From positions 554,632 through 618,631 of the forward strand of contig NZMW01000004.1 of assembly GCA_002694685.1 (NCBI GenBank): a DNA stretch of 64,000 nucleotides, given 5' to 3'. The notes under the pieces were generated by a model. That model did not search any database. It was not told the DNA's origin and saw nothing but the letters and a program-made list of their open reading frames with translations. This DNA comes from Balneola sp. (GTDB taxonomy: Bacteria; Bacteroidota; Rhodothermia; Balneolales; Balneolaceae). The position numbers and the translations under genes were made by a program. Below are positions 18,784 through 27,544 of the stretch, piece after piece; position 1 is the stretch's first letter, and every line of letters begins with the position of its first letter.

Positions 18784-19695
18784 ATGAAAAAGCTACTTAC
18801 CACATTTTTCATATCCATCACATTGGTATGTACTCTAAATGCACAGGATGCATTACTTGATTACAAGCCAAAAGTACTTTTAGTCACAGCTCACCCTGAT
18901 GATGATGCTCTCTATTCAGCTACAATTTTTAAAACAACCCAATTGTTAAACGGAGTTGTGGATTTAGCTTTGCTTACCAATGGAGAGGGAGGCTACACCT
19001 ATTCAACCCTGGGAAGCTATATTTATGAAGGGAAGCTGGATGGAAAAGAGTTGGATACAGAAGAGGTGGGAAGAAAGTGGCTGCCGGGTATCCGTAAAAA
19101 GGAATTGATGGCCGGGGGAGATATTGTAGGAATCCGCAACTACTTCTTTTTAGATCAGCCCGATTTTGAGTATACCGAGGATGTGAGTATTCCTTTAGTA
19201 AAATGGAACACGGATTGGGCACGAACCAAACTTGCAAACATCATGCAAGAGGGAGAGTATGATTTTCTTTTCCTGATGCTGCCCTATGAGACTACTCATG
19301 GTCACCATAAGGCTTCAGCAGTGATAGCCCTGCAGGCTCTGCAGACCTTACCTAAAGAAAATCGCCCTATTGCCCTCCAGGGATTTATCCGAAGGGGTGA
19401 AGAAGATCCGGGTGTTGATTTCAGCCAGCTTGAGAACCATCCCGAAACAAGAGTGATGACTGATCAGATTTTCGAGTTTAACCGAAATCAGACTTTTGGG
19501 GCGAATGACCGAATGAATTACAACATTATCGGAAACTGGGTGATTGCTGAACATAAATCGCAAGGAACCATGCAGCTGCTTATGCAGAGTGACAAAGGTG
19601 TTATTGAGCAATATTGGTATGTTGCATTGAACGGTGAAGAGGGACTGGCTAAAACCGCCGAATTTTTTAAAGCAGTAAATGCCGTTGAGCCGTGA
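18784..19695 (+). CDS. PIG-L/LmbE-family deacetylase
   Basis: This is a zinc-dependent N-acetylglucosamine-type deacetylase of the PIG-L family. I choose the ATG at 18784 because MKKLLTTFFISITLVCTLNA forms a clean signal peptide; an upstream ATG at 18730 would bury it. The metal motif TAHPDDDALYSA appears just after the signal, and a second histidine pair lies in HGHHKAS. The product of 303 residues is exported, so the substrate is probably a periplasmic or extracellular acetylated sugar. Residues 60-110 include a TNGEGG motif common in this group. It appears to be monocistronic. The exact substrate is unknown. Confidence 0.88.
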   Translation: MKKLLTTFFISITLVCTLNAQDALLDYKPKVLLVTAHPDDDALYSATIFKTTQLLNGVVDLALLTNGEGGYTYSTLGSYIYEGKLDGKELDTEEVGRKWLPGIRKKELMAGGDIVGIRNYFFLDQPDFEYTEDVSIPLVKWNTDWARTKLANIMQEGEYDFLFLMLPYETTHGHHKASAVIALQALQTLPKENRPIALQGFIRRGEEDPGVDFSQLENHPETRVMTDQIFEFNRNQTFGANDRMNYNIIGNWVIAEHKSQGTMQLLMQSDKGVIEQYWYVALNGEEGLAKTAEFFKAVNAVEP

Positions 19696-19997
19696 TTTCG
19701 TTAATCGTTATTCGTGAAGCGTAAACCACGAATAACGATTAACCAATAACGAACCTACTCAATAGAAAAAGACCAGTGTCATCCGGGTTCCATTTCGATG
19801 GTAATTTAGAATTTTACCGGATGCTACTCCGTGCTCGTCCGACCACTTTGGCAAAAACCTGAACAGAGATACAATGTATCAGTGGTCTGACGAATTGTTC
19901 ACTCCAAAAACAGACGCAATTCTATCCCTAGCCTTTATTTATTCATCGGACGAACTTAAGTCGTCAGATGAAGGTCGATGATTAGCCAATCACAAAA
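19696..19997. repeat. Gene-free spacer with three inverted repeats
   Basis: No coding region is convincing here. Three hairpins are visible. The first is a perfect 17-bp arm pair (19700-19716 and 19727-19743) with a 10-base loop. The second pairs 19835-19847 with 19881-19893 (12 of 13). The third pairs 19942-19953 with 19961-19972 (11 of 12) around ACTTAAG. The last two share the octamer TC[GT]GACGA in both orientations. None has a good U-tract, so they look like repeat-element debris rather than terminators. Confidence 0.6.
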
Positions 19998-20705
19998 CTA
20001 TTTGATGGAAAAAGAAATGTTGATGTTGGCGGTAACGGAAACTGTTTGAGCAAAGTCCATCATTGAGGACTCACTTCTCACTGCATCCATAGCCATCATA
20101 CTTGATTTACGGGGTATCCCAATCTGATGATCGGAATAATTAATAGTTTGCACTGGTCCCAATGCAACTCCCGAAGTGTTTGCAATGAGTTCGGCTCGCT
20201 CTTTCGCCGCTTCTATAGCGCTGATTAAAGCTTTTTCTTTTCCTTCTGAAATTTCAGTAGAAGAAAACTGACCATTAAATGAGTCGAACCCATTTTCGAT
20301 GAGTGTAATTTGGATTTTCTCATACGTTCCAAAATTATTAAAAGACAGACTTACGGATTGATTTGTAACCGTTGTCTGGCTTTCATTCCGATACCTTTTA
20401 TTCATTCTGATGGGTTCAAAATCAATATCCTCTTCTTTGATGTCGAATTCTTTTAAAAGATCAGCAAGTAAAGATTCTCGTTCTTTATGAGCTTCAAAAG
20501 CTTCCTTTGGGGTATCAGCTTCAGCGTTGATGTTCACATTAAAGATAATGAGGTTAGCCGGAAGGAGTTCAGATGCACTCATGTTTATGGTGATTGTACG
20601 TTCAGAAATAGGCTGCTGCTGAGCCATGGATTTACAACTCACACCAAAAAAGAGAAGGCTTACAGTGAGTGTGATTTTCCCAAGTTTTCTACCAGTTGAT
20701 ACCAT
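19998..20705 (-). CDS. SIMPL-domain (DUF541) lipoprotein
   Basis: This envelope protein has a SIMPL/DUF541 domain, the family of E. coli YggE and of periplasmic proteins linked to stress tolerance. The ATG at 20705 gives a tidy lipoprotein signal (GVSC); one at 20735 adds ten residues and a larger overlap with the upstream gene. The domain runs over about residues 35-235, with ITINMSASELLPANLIIFNV near its start and the characteristic EGKEKALISAIEAAKERAEL helix before GVALGPVQTI. It is the last gene of a three-gene minus-strand operon in which neighbouring genes overlap. The biochemical activity of the family is not established. Confidence 0.85.
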   Translation of the reverse strand: MVSTGRKLGKITLTVSLLFFGVSCKSMAQQQPISERTITINMSASELLPANLIIFNVNINAEADTPKEAFEAHKERESLLADLLKEFDIKEEDIDFEPIRMNKRYRNESQTTVTNQSVSLSFNNFGTYEKIQITLIENGFDSFNGQFSSTEISEGKEKALISAIEAAKERAELIANTSGVALGPVQTINYSDHQIGIPRKSSMMAMDAVRSESSMMDFAQTVSVTANINISFSIK

Positions 20706-21309
20706 ACTCTTTCTTGATTTCTTGAACGTCTGCATAATTTTTTCCTCTGTCTAATTTAAAAATCCGGCTTCCCGAAACGTCGTATTCTTCTAATGAATAT
20801 CCACGCCTGTACCAACTTTCCAGAACCTCTAAATATTGTTCTTTACTTTTTTTACTTCCCAATTTAATGGTGAAAGTTTCCGGCTCTTCTCCGTTAGAAA
20901 TAGATACCTGGAGTATTAGTTTTGGGCTAAACCAGTTTAGCTTCTGAATAACGTATACTTTGATTTCAGAATCAGTGTTTACTTCTATGGGAGAATCGGG
21001 AAACTGTTCCTCTTTTTTAGTTGGGAACAGCTGTATTTCATTTTCTGTTAGCTCTGCTTTACCGGCGCTTTTTCTGAACAACACTCCCATAAATGCAAAG
21101 CCATAGCCAATAACCATGGTAGCAGCTAACAGCATTACCTGCCAGTCAGCCAATTCAATATCCAGCAGAGTAAACAAGTGAAAGCTTAAATAGCTAAGTA
21201 TCGCAACGGTGGTCCAAAGTTTGAATTCAATAGATTCAGTAAAAGTTACACGATCCGTTAATGGATCTTTAGAAGCAACAAGATGGGTAAGGTTAAATTC
21301 ATACTTCAT
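20689..21309 (-). CDS. Two-helix membrane protein of unknown function
   Basis: I do not recognise a family. The start at 21309 (MKYEFNLT) overlaps the preceding stop as ATGA, the usual coupled junction; an upstream ATG at 21354 lies inside the preceding gene. The product of 206 residues has two membrane helices at about 32-52 and 57-78 and then a cytoplasmic or periplasmic beta-rich domain (about 85-190) that ends with an SLEEYDVSG segment. The domain pattern resembles the small PH-like domains of bacterial membrane proteins, but this is weak. It sits between an SGNH hydrolase and a SIMPL protein in one operon. Confidence 0.7.
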   Translation of the reverse strand: MKYEFNLTHLVASKDPLTDRVTFTESIEFKLWTTVAILSYLSFHLFTLLDIELADWQVMLLAATMVIGYGFAFMGVLFRKSAGKAELTENEIQLFPTKKEEQFPDSPIEVNTDSEIKVYVIQKLNWFSPKLILQVSISNGEEPETFTIKLGSKKSKEQYLEVLESWYRRGYSLEEYDVSGSRIFKLDRGKNYADVQEIKKEYGINW

Positions 21310-22016
21310 TGTTCTATGATTTTTGTGACTGTTGGCAGCATTTCTCCAATCCACATGCTATACATTTTAGCCGAAGGGTGAAGTTCATCAGAAGCTAATA
21401 GTGATAAATCATAGTTAGCTAATTCTGAAATCGGTGTAATATTGATGAAAGGAATATCATATTCACTGCTGATATCTCTGGCTATGCGGTCATATTCGAT
21501 TAATTCGGCCCCAATTTTCTTCGGGTTTCGGGATTCTGCAAAAGGAGTAACTCCATAATTTGGGATGGATATGACAAATACGTTCCCCGCATTTCCTCCG
21601 GCAAAACCAATAGCTTGCTCTAATAACTCTCTGAATTCGGTTTTATAGAGCTCAATTTCTTTTCCCTGGTATTGATTATTCACTCCAATTAAAAGAGATA
21701 CCAAGTCAAAGTCGGAGCTTGGAGCTGTTTCCTGAATTCCACCTTTTAAATCGGTGGTTGTCCAGCCGTTGGTAGCAATTATTTGTGTGGTGTCAACTGA
21801 AATACCCATCATTCTAAGCGTATCAGCCAACTGGTAAGGGTAACTATTTTGGGGATTAATGGCTGTTCCAATAGTGTATGAGTCTCCCAGGGCTAAATAC
21901 CGAACAGATTCTTTTTCAAGCTTTTGGTACTCTTCGTCAGGCTGACAATTCGCAGAAACAAGGAAAAGCGTCAAAAAAAGTGGTAACAGTAAAAATGGTT
22001 TTAAGAAAGTGTTCAT
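21306..22016 (-). CDS. Exported SGNH/GDSL hydrolase
   Basis: This 236-residue SGNH-family esterase is first in a three-gene operon. An N-terminal hydrophobic signal ends near SANC at residue 24, which may be a lipobox. Catalytic blocks are ALGDSYTIG (nucleophile Ser), ATNGWTTTD, LIGVNNQYQG (block III Asn) and DELHPSAKMY (Asp and His). It is unlike the TesA-type gene at 17989 in its block II and III sequences, so the two are not recent duplicates. The substrate is probably an acyl or acetyl ester of an envelope glycan or lipid. Neighbouring genes give no further clue. Confidence 0.87.
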   Translation of the reverse strand: MNTFLKPFLLLPLFLTLFLVSANCQPDEEYQKLEKESVRYLALGDSYTIGTAINPQNSYPYQLADTLRMMGISVDTTQIIATNGWTTTDLKGGIQETAPSSDFDLVSLLIGVNNQYQGKEIELYKTEFRELLEQAIGFAGGNAGNVFVISIPNYGVTPFAESRNPKKIGAELIEYDRIARDISSEYDIPFINITPISELANYDLSLLASDELHPSAKMYSMWIGEMLPTVTKIIEQ

Positions 22017-22242
22017 GACTATAAAGCTAAAGAGCGTTGTTGAGTATTGCTAAGGATAAGATTTGCAAAGGATTCATGCACAAATAAAAAGTAATGGAAG
22101 CGCTTGCATTTATGCCCAAAACAGACTTTTATTTGGTTACCTAAAATTATCGGCAATAAAAGCAGTTCGCCTGTCTGAGAGAAAATTAACAGACGGAATA
22201 AAATAGTTGGCCTGCCAAACAATAATCAAAAGGATCAAACCA

Positions 22243-25107
22243 ATGAGCAACATGATTCAGCGAGTATTTGCACTATGCATGATACTAACCTTTTGTATAT
22301 GCAGTACGCTTGCATATGCATCAAATAAAATAATAGAGGATGAAACCGTAATATCAGGCTTAGTTACTGATGTTGAAGGTGAACCATTAGCCGGGGTTAA
22401 TATCCGGGTTGACGGTAAAGTAATCGGGACGGCAACAAGGCCTGATGGTACTTTCAGTTTAACGGTTCAACAAGACCCTCCATTAACACTCATTGTTTCT
22501 ATTGTTGGTTTTAGAAGCCAGCGAATAGAAATTACCAATTCAATGGTAGATGACCTTGAGATTGCATTAGAGGAAGAAACTATTTCCGGAGGCGATTTAG
22601 TTGTTTCGGCTTCAAGGGTGGAAGAAAGTATCCTAAAATCACCCGTATCCATTGAGAAAATGGACGTTTTAGATATTCAAACTGCAGCATCTCCTTCTTT
22701 TTATGATGCGATTGCAAACTTGCAGGGAGTTGATTTCAGTTCTCAAAGTTTGACATTTAAGTCTATCAACACCCGTGGGTTTGGCGCAAACGGTAACACA
22801 CGTTTTGTACAATTAATTGACGGTATTGATAACCAGGCTCCGGGCCTCAACTTTTCGGTAGGTAACATTGTAGGTATTTCTGAGATTGACTTAGAAAGCG
22901 CAGAATTGATTCCAGGTTCTGCTTCTGCACTTTACGGCCCAAATGCCTTGAATGGTATTTTACTTATGAACAGTAAAAGTCCTTTTGAGTACCAAGGGGT
23001 CTCATTCAACATTAAGCAAGGTGTTAATCAGATAGACAGCGAAATTGAAGACCCTTCGTTATATCAAAGCTACGATTTTCGGTATGCCAACGCCGTGAAT
23101 AACAAATTCGCTTATAAAGTGACGGGCTCATATTTGAGGGCTCAGGATTTCGTAGGGCAGGATTATCGTGACCAAAGCGGAATTGTAGAGCGAGGCGATT
23201 ACGAAAGAGGTGACCGACGAGTATTTAACGGAGTTAATATTTATGGGGATGATATCCTCAACCTTGGTTCTATAGCTGATGGCTTAATTGCCGGTGGCGG
23301 AGCACAGGGTGCACAAACTGCAGCTATCCGAAGTCTTATCCCCGATGGACCAAGAGGAAATTTTTCTGCACCGGGATTTCGTGAAAGTGAATTCGTGGAT
23401 AACACCACAGAAAGTTTAAAACTTGGTACTGCACTTCATTATCGTATAAATGATGAATACGAGATTTTAGGTCAGTACAATATTGGTTATGGTAGTACAG
23501 TATATACTGCAAATGACCGTTTTGTTCTTGATGATTTCAATATTTGGACCGCAAAACTTGAGCTTAGAAATGAGAATTTCTTCTTAAGAGCATATACCAC
23601 TCAGGAAGATGCGGGCGATTCTTACGCAGCTAATACGGTGGCAACGAGGGTAAATCAAATTTCCTATATAACACCGTATTTCCAGACCTTTGCAGGAGCA
23701 AGAACACAGGGCGCCACAATTGAAGAAGCTCATGCTGCCGCTGATAATGCAGCTACCGCAAGTCAACAGCAATATCTTCCTGGAACCCCTGCTTTTGATC
23801 GAGCCGTTGATTCTCTGAGATCCCTTTCTATTGCAGATGGCGGTGCACGGTTTGTCGAGAAGTCAGATCTCTACCACGTAGAAGGGATGTATAACTTTTC
23901 AGAAATCATTGATCCTGAAACAGTTGAACTTGTAGCCGGTGGTAATTACCGTATATATGATTTGAACTCAGAAGGAACTCTTTTTGCCTATGAAGATGTA
24001 AACAACGAAGAGGAATTCGATATCAATGAGTGGGGTGCTTATGTACAAGCCTCCAAGAGCTTTTTAGATGATCAGTTAAATTTACAAGGTTCTGTTCGCT
24101 ACGATAAGAACGAATACTTCGACGGACAATTTTCTCCTCGTGTTTCTGCATTATTTACTATAGCTGATCAGCACAATATTCGTGCTTCTTATCAGACCGG
24201 TTTCCGAATCCCAACTACACAAGATCAGTTTATTAACCTTGATGTAGTAAGCCGACTTCTGATTGGTAGTAATCAAACTCTTGTAGACCGTTACCGCTTT
24301 GAAACCAATACTGTCTATACCGCTCAAAGTGTAGATGACGCTCAGCAAATTGCCAATAGTGGAGGTAGCGCTGCAGACGCAAGGGCAGCATTAGAGGCTG
24401 TTGAATTCGAAGAGTTTGAGACGGAAAAAGTTCAAACTTATGAATTAGGTTATAAGTCGATGCTGTTCGATAGGCTCATGGTAGATGCCTACTACTACTA
24501 CAGCTCATACACAGATTTTATTGCTGAAATCCAGTTCGTTCAAGGTGTCCCGAATGGTTTAGCAGAAGATCCGGGTGCTTTCGATTCAGACAGTGATGCT
24601 GGTAAAGATGCCATTATTAATGGCGGTGTTGTCACTCAGGAGTATGGATTTGATGTGAACGCTGATGGTACCGTGAACTCTCATGGATGGGGCGTGAATT
24701 TAGACTTATCGTTGCCTAAAGGCTTTGTTGTAGGCGGTAATGTTTCATACAACAAGTTGTTGGATCAGGATGATCTAATCGATCAGGGTTTCCGAGCCAG
24801 CTACAACACTCCGGAATGGAGATATAATGTTCGGTTTGAAAACCGTGAAGTTGTTGACAATCTTGGTTTCGGCTTAACCTACCGCTGGCAAGATGCTTTC
24901 TTCTGGGAATCATCATTTGGAGCTGCTGTAGTTCCTGCTTACGGCACGCTAGATGGTCAGATAAGCTACAAGTTGAATGACTACAACACGATTCTGAAGC
25001 TGGGTGGAAGTAATCTTCTAAATGAAAGATATACGACCTCTTTTGGTAACCCGAAGATGGGAGCTATCTATTACTTCTCCGTCACATTCGATCAATTCCT
25101 GAACTAA
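22243..25107 (+). CDS. TonB-dependent outer-membrane receptor
   Basis: This is a large barrel receptor. The ATG at 22243 (MSNMIQRVFAL) gives a signal peptide ending at TLAYA; an ATG at 22207 would add 12 residues. A carboxypeptidase-regulatory-like beta-sandwich follows at about residues 33-110 (SGLVTDVEGEPLAGVNIRV). The plug domain begins near residue 115 (VVSASRVEESILKSPVSIE), and the 22-strand-type barrel continues to the terminal segment YYFSVTFDQFLN. It lacks the SusC-type features and has no SusD partner. The next gene, 18 bases downstream, encodes an SGNH lipoprotein, suggesting uptake or processing of an ester-containing ligand. Confidence 0.93.
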   Translation: MSNMIQRVFALCMILTFCICSTLAYASNKIIEDETVISGLVTDVEGEPLAGVNIRVDGKVIGTATRPDGTFSLTVQQDPPLTLIVSIVGFRSQRIEITNSMVDDLEIALEEETISGGDLVVSASRVEESILKSPVSIEKMDVLDIQTAASPSFYDAIANLQGVDFSSQSLTFKSINTRGFGANGNTRFVQLIDGIDNQAPGLNFSVGNIVGISEIDLESAELIPGSASALYGPNALNGILLMNSKSPFEYQGVSFNIKQGVNQIDSEIEDPSLYQSYDFRYANAVNNKFAYKVTGSYLRAQDFVGQDYRDQSGIVERGDYERGDRRVFNGVNIYGDDILNLGSIADGLIAGGGAQGAQTAAIRSLIPDGPRGNFSAPGFRESEFVDNTTESLKLGTALHYRINDEYEILGQYNIGYGSTVYTANDRFVLDDFNIWTAKLELRNENFFLRAYTTQEDAGDSYAANTVATRVNQISYITPYFQTFAGARTQGATIEEAHAAADNAATASQQQYLPGTPAFDRAVDSLRSLSIADGGARFVEKSDLYHVEGMYNFSEIIDPETVELVAGGNYRIYDLNSEGTLFAYEDVNNEEEFDINEWGAYVQASKSFLDDQLNLQGSVRYDKNEYFDGQFSPRVSALFTIADQHNIRASYQTGFRIPTTQDQFINLDVVSRLLIGSNQTLVDRYRFETNTVYTAQSVDDAQQIANSGGSAADARAALEAVEFEEFETEKVQTYELGYKSMLFDRLMVDAYYYYSSYTDFIAEIQFVQGVPNGLAEDPGAFDSDSDAGKDAIINGGVVTQEYGFDVNADGTVNSHGWGVNLDLSLPKGFVVGGNVSYNKLLDQDDLIDQGFRASYNTPEWRYNVRFENREVVDNLGFGLTYRWQDAFFWESSFGAAVVPAYGTLDGQISYKLNDYNTILKLGGSNLLNERYTTSFGNPKMGAIYYFSVTFDQFLN

Positions 25108-25125
25108 TTAAAAAGAGATTTTATT

Positions 25126-26778
25126 ATGAAACGCTTTAAACAACTTTCAAAATTACTTTTAGTAGCAGCTCTCGTTTTTACAGGCTGCGAAGGTCAGGAA
25201 CAAGACCTTATAGATGACAGAATAAATGATAATCCATTACCCGGTGAACCTAATGTAAATTATACCGCAGGTGATGCTAATTTCAGTAATTATGTAGCCA
25301 TCGGTAATTCGCTTACTGCTGGTTATATGGATGCTGCTTTGTACAACGCAGGTCAGGGAAACTCAGTTGCAGCAATGATGAATGCACAATTCGAAGTTGT
25401 AGGCGGAACTGAGAACTTCAATCAGCCTGACATAAATTCTGTTAATGGGTTTAATACAGCTGTGGCAAACCCGAATTCACAAGTTGGTATCTTAGGAAGA
25501 TTTAAGCTTGATACCAGTATTCCGGGGCCATCACCTGTAGTGGGTGGTGACGCCATTACTCCTTATACCGGGGCAACAAATGAGCTAAACAACTTTGGGG
25601 TTCCGGGAATACAGGTAGGTCAGCTTCTGACTGCTGCAACCGGTGGGCCAAATTCTGATATGAATCCTGCTTACAGTCCATTTTATGCTCGCTTTGCAAG
25701 TAACCCAAGTCAGGATGGATCAAACGGTTCAACCATACTAGGGGATGCTATTAGCGCGGGGCCAACATTCTTTTCACTTTGGATTGGGAACAATGATGTA
25801 CTTGGATTTGCAGTAAGCGGAGCTACAAACGATGCGATTTTCACATCTACTGCTGATTACCAGACTCGTTTTGGTGCGGTGGTCAACACACTGATGTCGG
25901 TACCTGATCTTAAAGGGGTTGTAATTGATATTCCGCCAATTCTTGCTATTCCTTATTTCCGTGCGGTTACCTATGATAACGTCACACTTGATGAGGCTAC
26001 AGCAGGAGCACTTAATCAAGCTTTTGCCGGATTTAATGCTGCCCTTGATGGGATTGTAGCAAACCTTGGCCACGATGCACAAGACGCTGCGATGAGAAAA
26101 GTAGAATACTCAGCTGGTGCCAACCCAATTCTTATTGTTGATGATAACCTGGAAGATCTTGGTCCTAAGTTCGATCAGCTTGAAGGAGCAGGTGCTATCA
26201 GTGCTGCACAACGCGCTGCATTAGTACCGTACGAGCAGGCAAGACCTATGATGGGAGATATTCCTCAGTTAGGCGACGAGTTGGTTCTGCTTCCAGCAGG
26301 TTCAATTCTGGGTACCTTAGCTGATCCAAACAATCCTCAGTCACAAATTGGTGTCGTTGTTCCTTTAGCTGACCAATATACGCTGACAAGTGATGAGATT
26401 GTAGAGATTGAGACTGCTCGCCAGACTTTCAATGGTACTATGCAACAGGTAGTACAAGGAGCAAACGCAAATTCAACCCGGATTGCTTTCCATAGTACAA
26501 ATGCAGCTAATGGCACTTTTGCAGATTTATTTGGATTAAGCGATGGTCAGCTTGGAATTAGAGTTTCCGGAACAAATCTAGCGCCAGACTTTAGTCCAAA
26601 TGGTGTCTTCTCTACGGATGGGATTCATCCTAATCAAAGAGGAAATGCGTTGCTTGTAAATGATGTACTTGAAACCGTGGAAAGTACTTTTGGAGCAACT
26701 TTGCCTGAAGTAAGCGTGCTAAATCTACCAAGTGTACAAACTTGTGCCGGTGATTGCGTAAGCCAGATCGGCTCATAG
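25126..26778 (+). CDS. SGNH-hydrolase-like lipoprotein partner of the TonB receptor
   Basis: This 550-residue lipoprotein (lipobox FTGC, Cys21) has SGNH/GDSL blocks spread over a longer protein than usual: AIGNSLTAGY (block I, with Asn rather than Asp before Ser), NNFGVPGIQ (block II), LWIGNNDVLG (block III) and TDGIHPNQRGNAL (block V Asp/His). A large insertion lies between blocks III and V. It sits 18 bases after the TonB receptor and is followed by a strong terminator, so the pair forms an operon. By analogy with receptor-lipoprotein pairs, it may bind or cleave the ligand at the cell surface; this is inference. Confidence 0.85.
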   Translation: MKRFKQLSKLLLVAALVFTGCEGQEQDLIDDRINDNPLPGEPNVNYTAGDANFSNYVAIGNSLTAGYMDAALYNAGQGNSVAAMMNAQFEVVGGTENFNQPDINSVNGFNTAVANPNSQVGILGRFKLDTSIPGPSPVVGGDAITPYTGATNELNNFGVPGIQVGQLLTAATGGPNSDMNPAYSPFYARFASNPSQDGSNGSTILGDAISAGPTFFSLWIGNNDVLGFAVSGATNDAIFTSTADYQTRFGAVVNTLMSVPDLKGVVIDIPPILAIPYFRAVTYDNVTLDEATAGALNQAFAGFNAALDGIVANLGHDAQDAAMRKVEYSAGANPILIVDDNLEDLGPKFDQLEGAGAISAAQRAALVPYEQARPMMGDIPQLGDELVLLPAGSILGTLADPNNPQSQIGVVVPLADQYTLTSDEIVEIETARQTFNGTMQQVVQGANANSTRIAFHSTNAANGTFADLFGLSDGQLGIRVSGTNLAPDFSPNGVFSTDGIHPNQRGNALLVNDVLETVESTFGATLPEVSVLNLPSVQTCAGDCVSQIGS

Positions 26779-26797
26779 CCCGATAAGAGATTCAAAG

Positions 26798-26834
26798 AAA
26801 ACCCACATACATTAAGTTGTATGTGGGTTTTTTT
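26798..26834 (+). terminator. Intrinsic terminator of the TonB receptor operon
   Basis: AAAACCCACATAC and GTATGTGGGTTTT form a perfect 13-bp arm pair around an 8-base loop, with further Ts following. Confidence 0.92.
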
Positions 26835-26971
26835 GTGTCATTAATCCGGCGTGATGACAGAATGAAGTAACTTTGTCACTCCGGTTATTGATATCAATTG
26901 ATGGCATGCTATTTGCTCTAATCAGAACAAATCAAAGAAAATTTTTAAGAATTAACGCTGAGAATAGGTAG

Positions 26972-27541
26972 ATGAGCAAAGAAAAGATTTCAGAAGAAGA
27001 AATTTCAACCCAAGAAGAGGTTGCTGAAGAAGTTCAGGATACAAATACTGAAGAAGCAGCTTCAGAAGAAGAAAAGGATGAACGGGATAGCAGAATTGAA
27101 GAGCTGGAGCAAGAGCTGGCTAATACAAAGGATGGCTTACTCCGGAAAGCAGCTGAGTTAGATAATGTGAGAAAGCGCGTACAGCGAGAACGCGTTCAGC
27201 TATTTGAGGAAGCTAAGGCCGGAGCACTAGAAGATTTCATGCCTATTAGTGATGACTTGCTAAGAACTCTGAAAGCTGCAGAAGAATCGGAGATAGAAAA
27301 TAGCTTTCTGGAAGGGGTTCAGATGGTATCCGACAAATTTCAGAATGTACTTCAGAAACATGGAGTAGAGCGAATTGATGATACTGGCGTTCCCTTTGAT
27401 GTTAATCTTCATGATGCAATGATGAAACAGCCGGCTCCGGATGAAAAGACAGGAAGTGATGTAGTGCTCCAGGTAATAGAGAATGGCTACAAGATTGGAA
27501 ATAGAACAGTAAGACACGCTAAAGTAATTGTAAGCGAGTAA
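26972..27541 (+). CDS. grpE: Nucleotide exchange factor GrpE
   Basis: This 189-residue co-chaperone exchanges ADP on DnaK in the cytoplasm. Residues 1-45 are an acidic disordered tail of Glu/Asp/Ser. A long coiled-coil helix covers about 35-95 (ELEQELANTKDGLLRKAAEL), with the RKAAELDNVRKRVQRER signature in its second half. The C-terminal beta-domain ends GYKIGNRTVRHAKVIV. dnaJ starts three bases after the stop, so the two are co-transcribed. No hrcA gene precedes it, and no CIRCE inverted repeat is visible in the 190-base upstream spacer, so heat-shock control is by another route. dnaK is not in the window. Confidence 0.96.
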   Translation: MSKEKISEEEISTQEEVAEEVQDTNTEEAASEEEKDERDSRIEELEQELANTKDGLLRKAAELDNVRKRVQRERVQLFEEAKAGALEDFMPISDDLLRTLKAAEESEIENSFLEGVQMVSDKFQNVLQKHGVERIDDTGVPFDVNLHDAMMKQPAPDEKTGSDVVLQVIENGYKIGNRTVRHAKVIVSE

Positions 27542-27544
27542 AAC

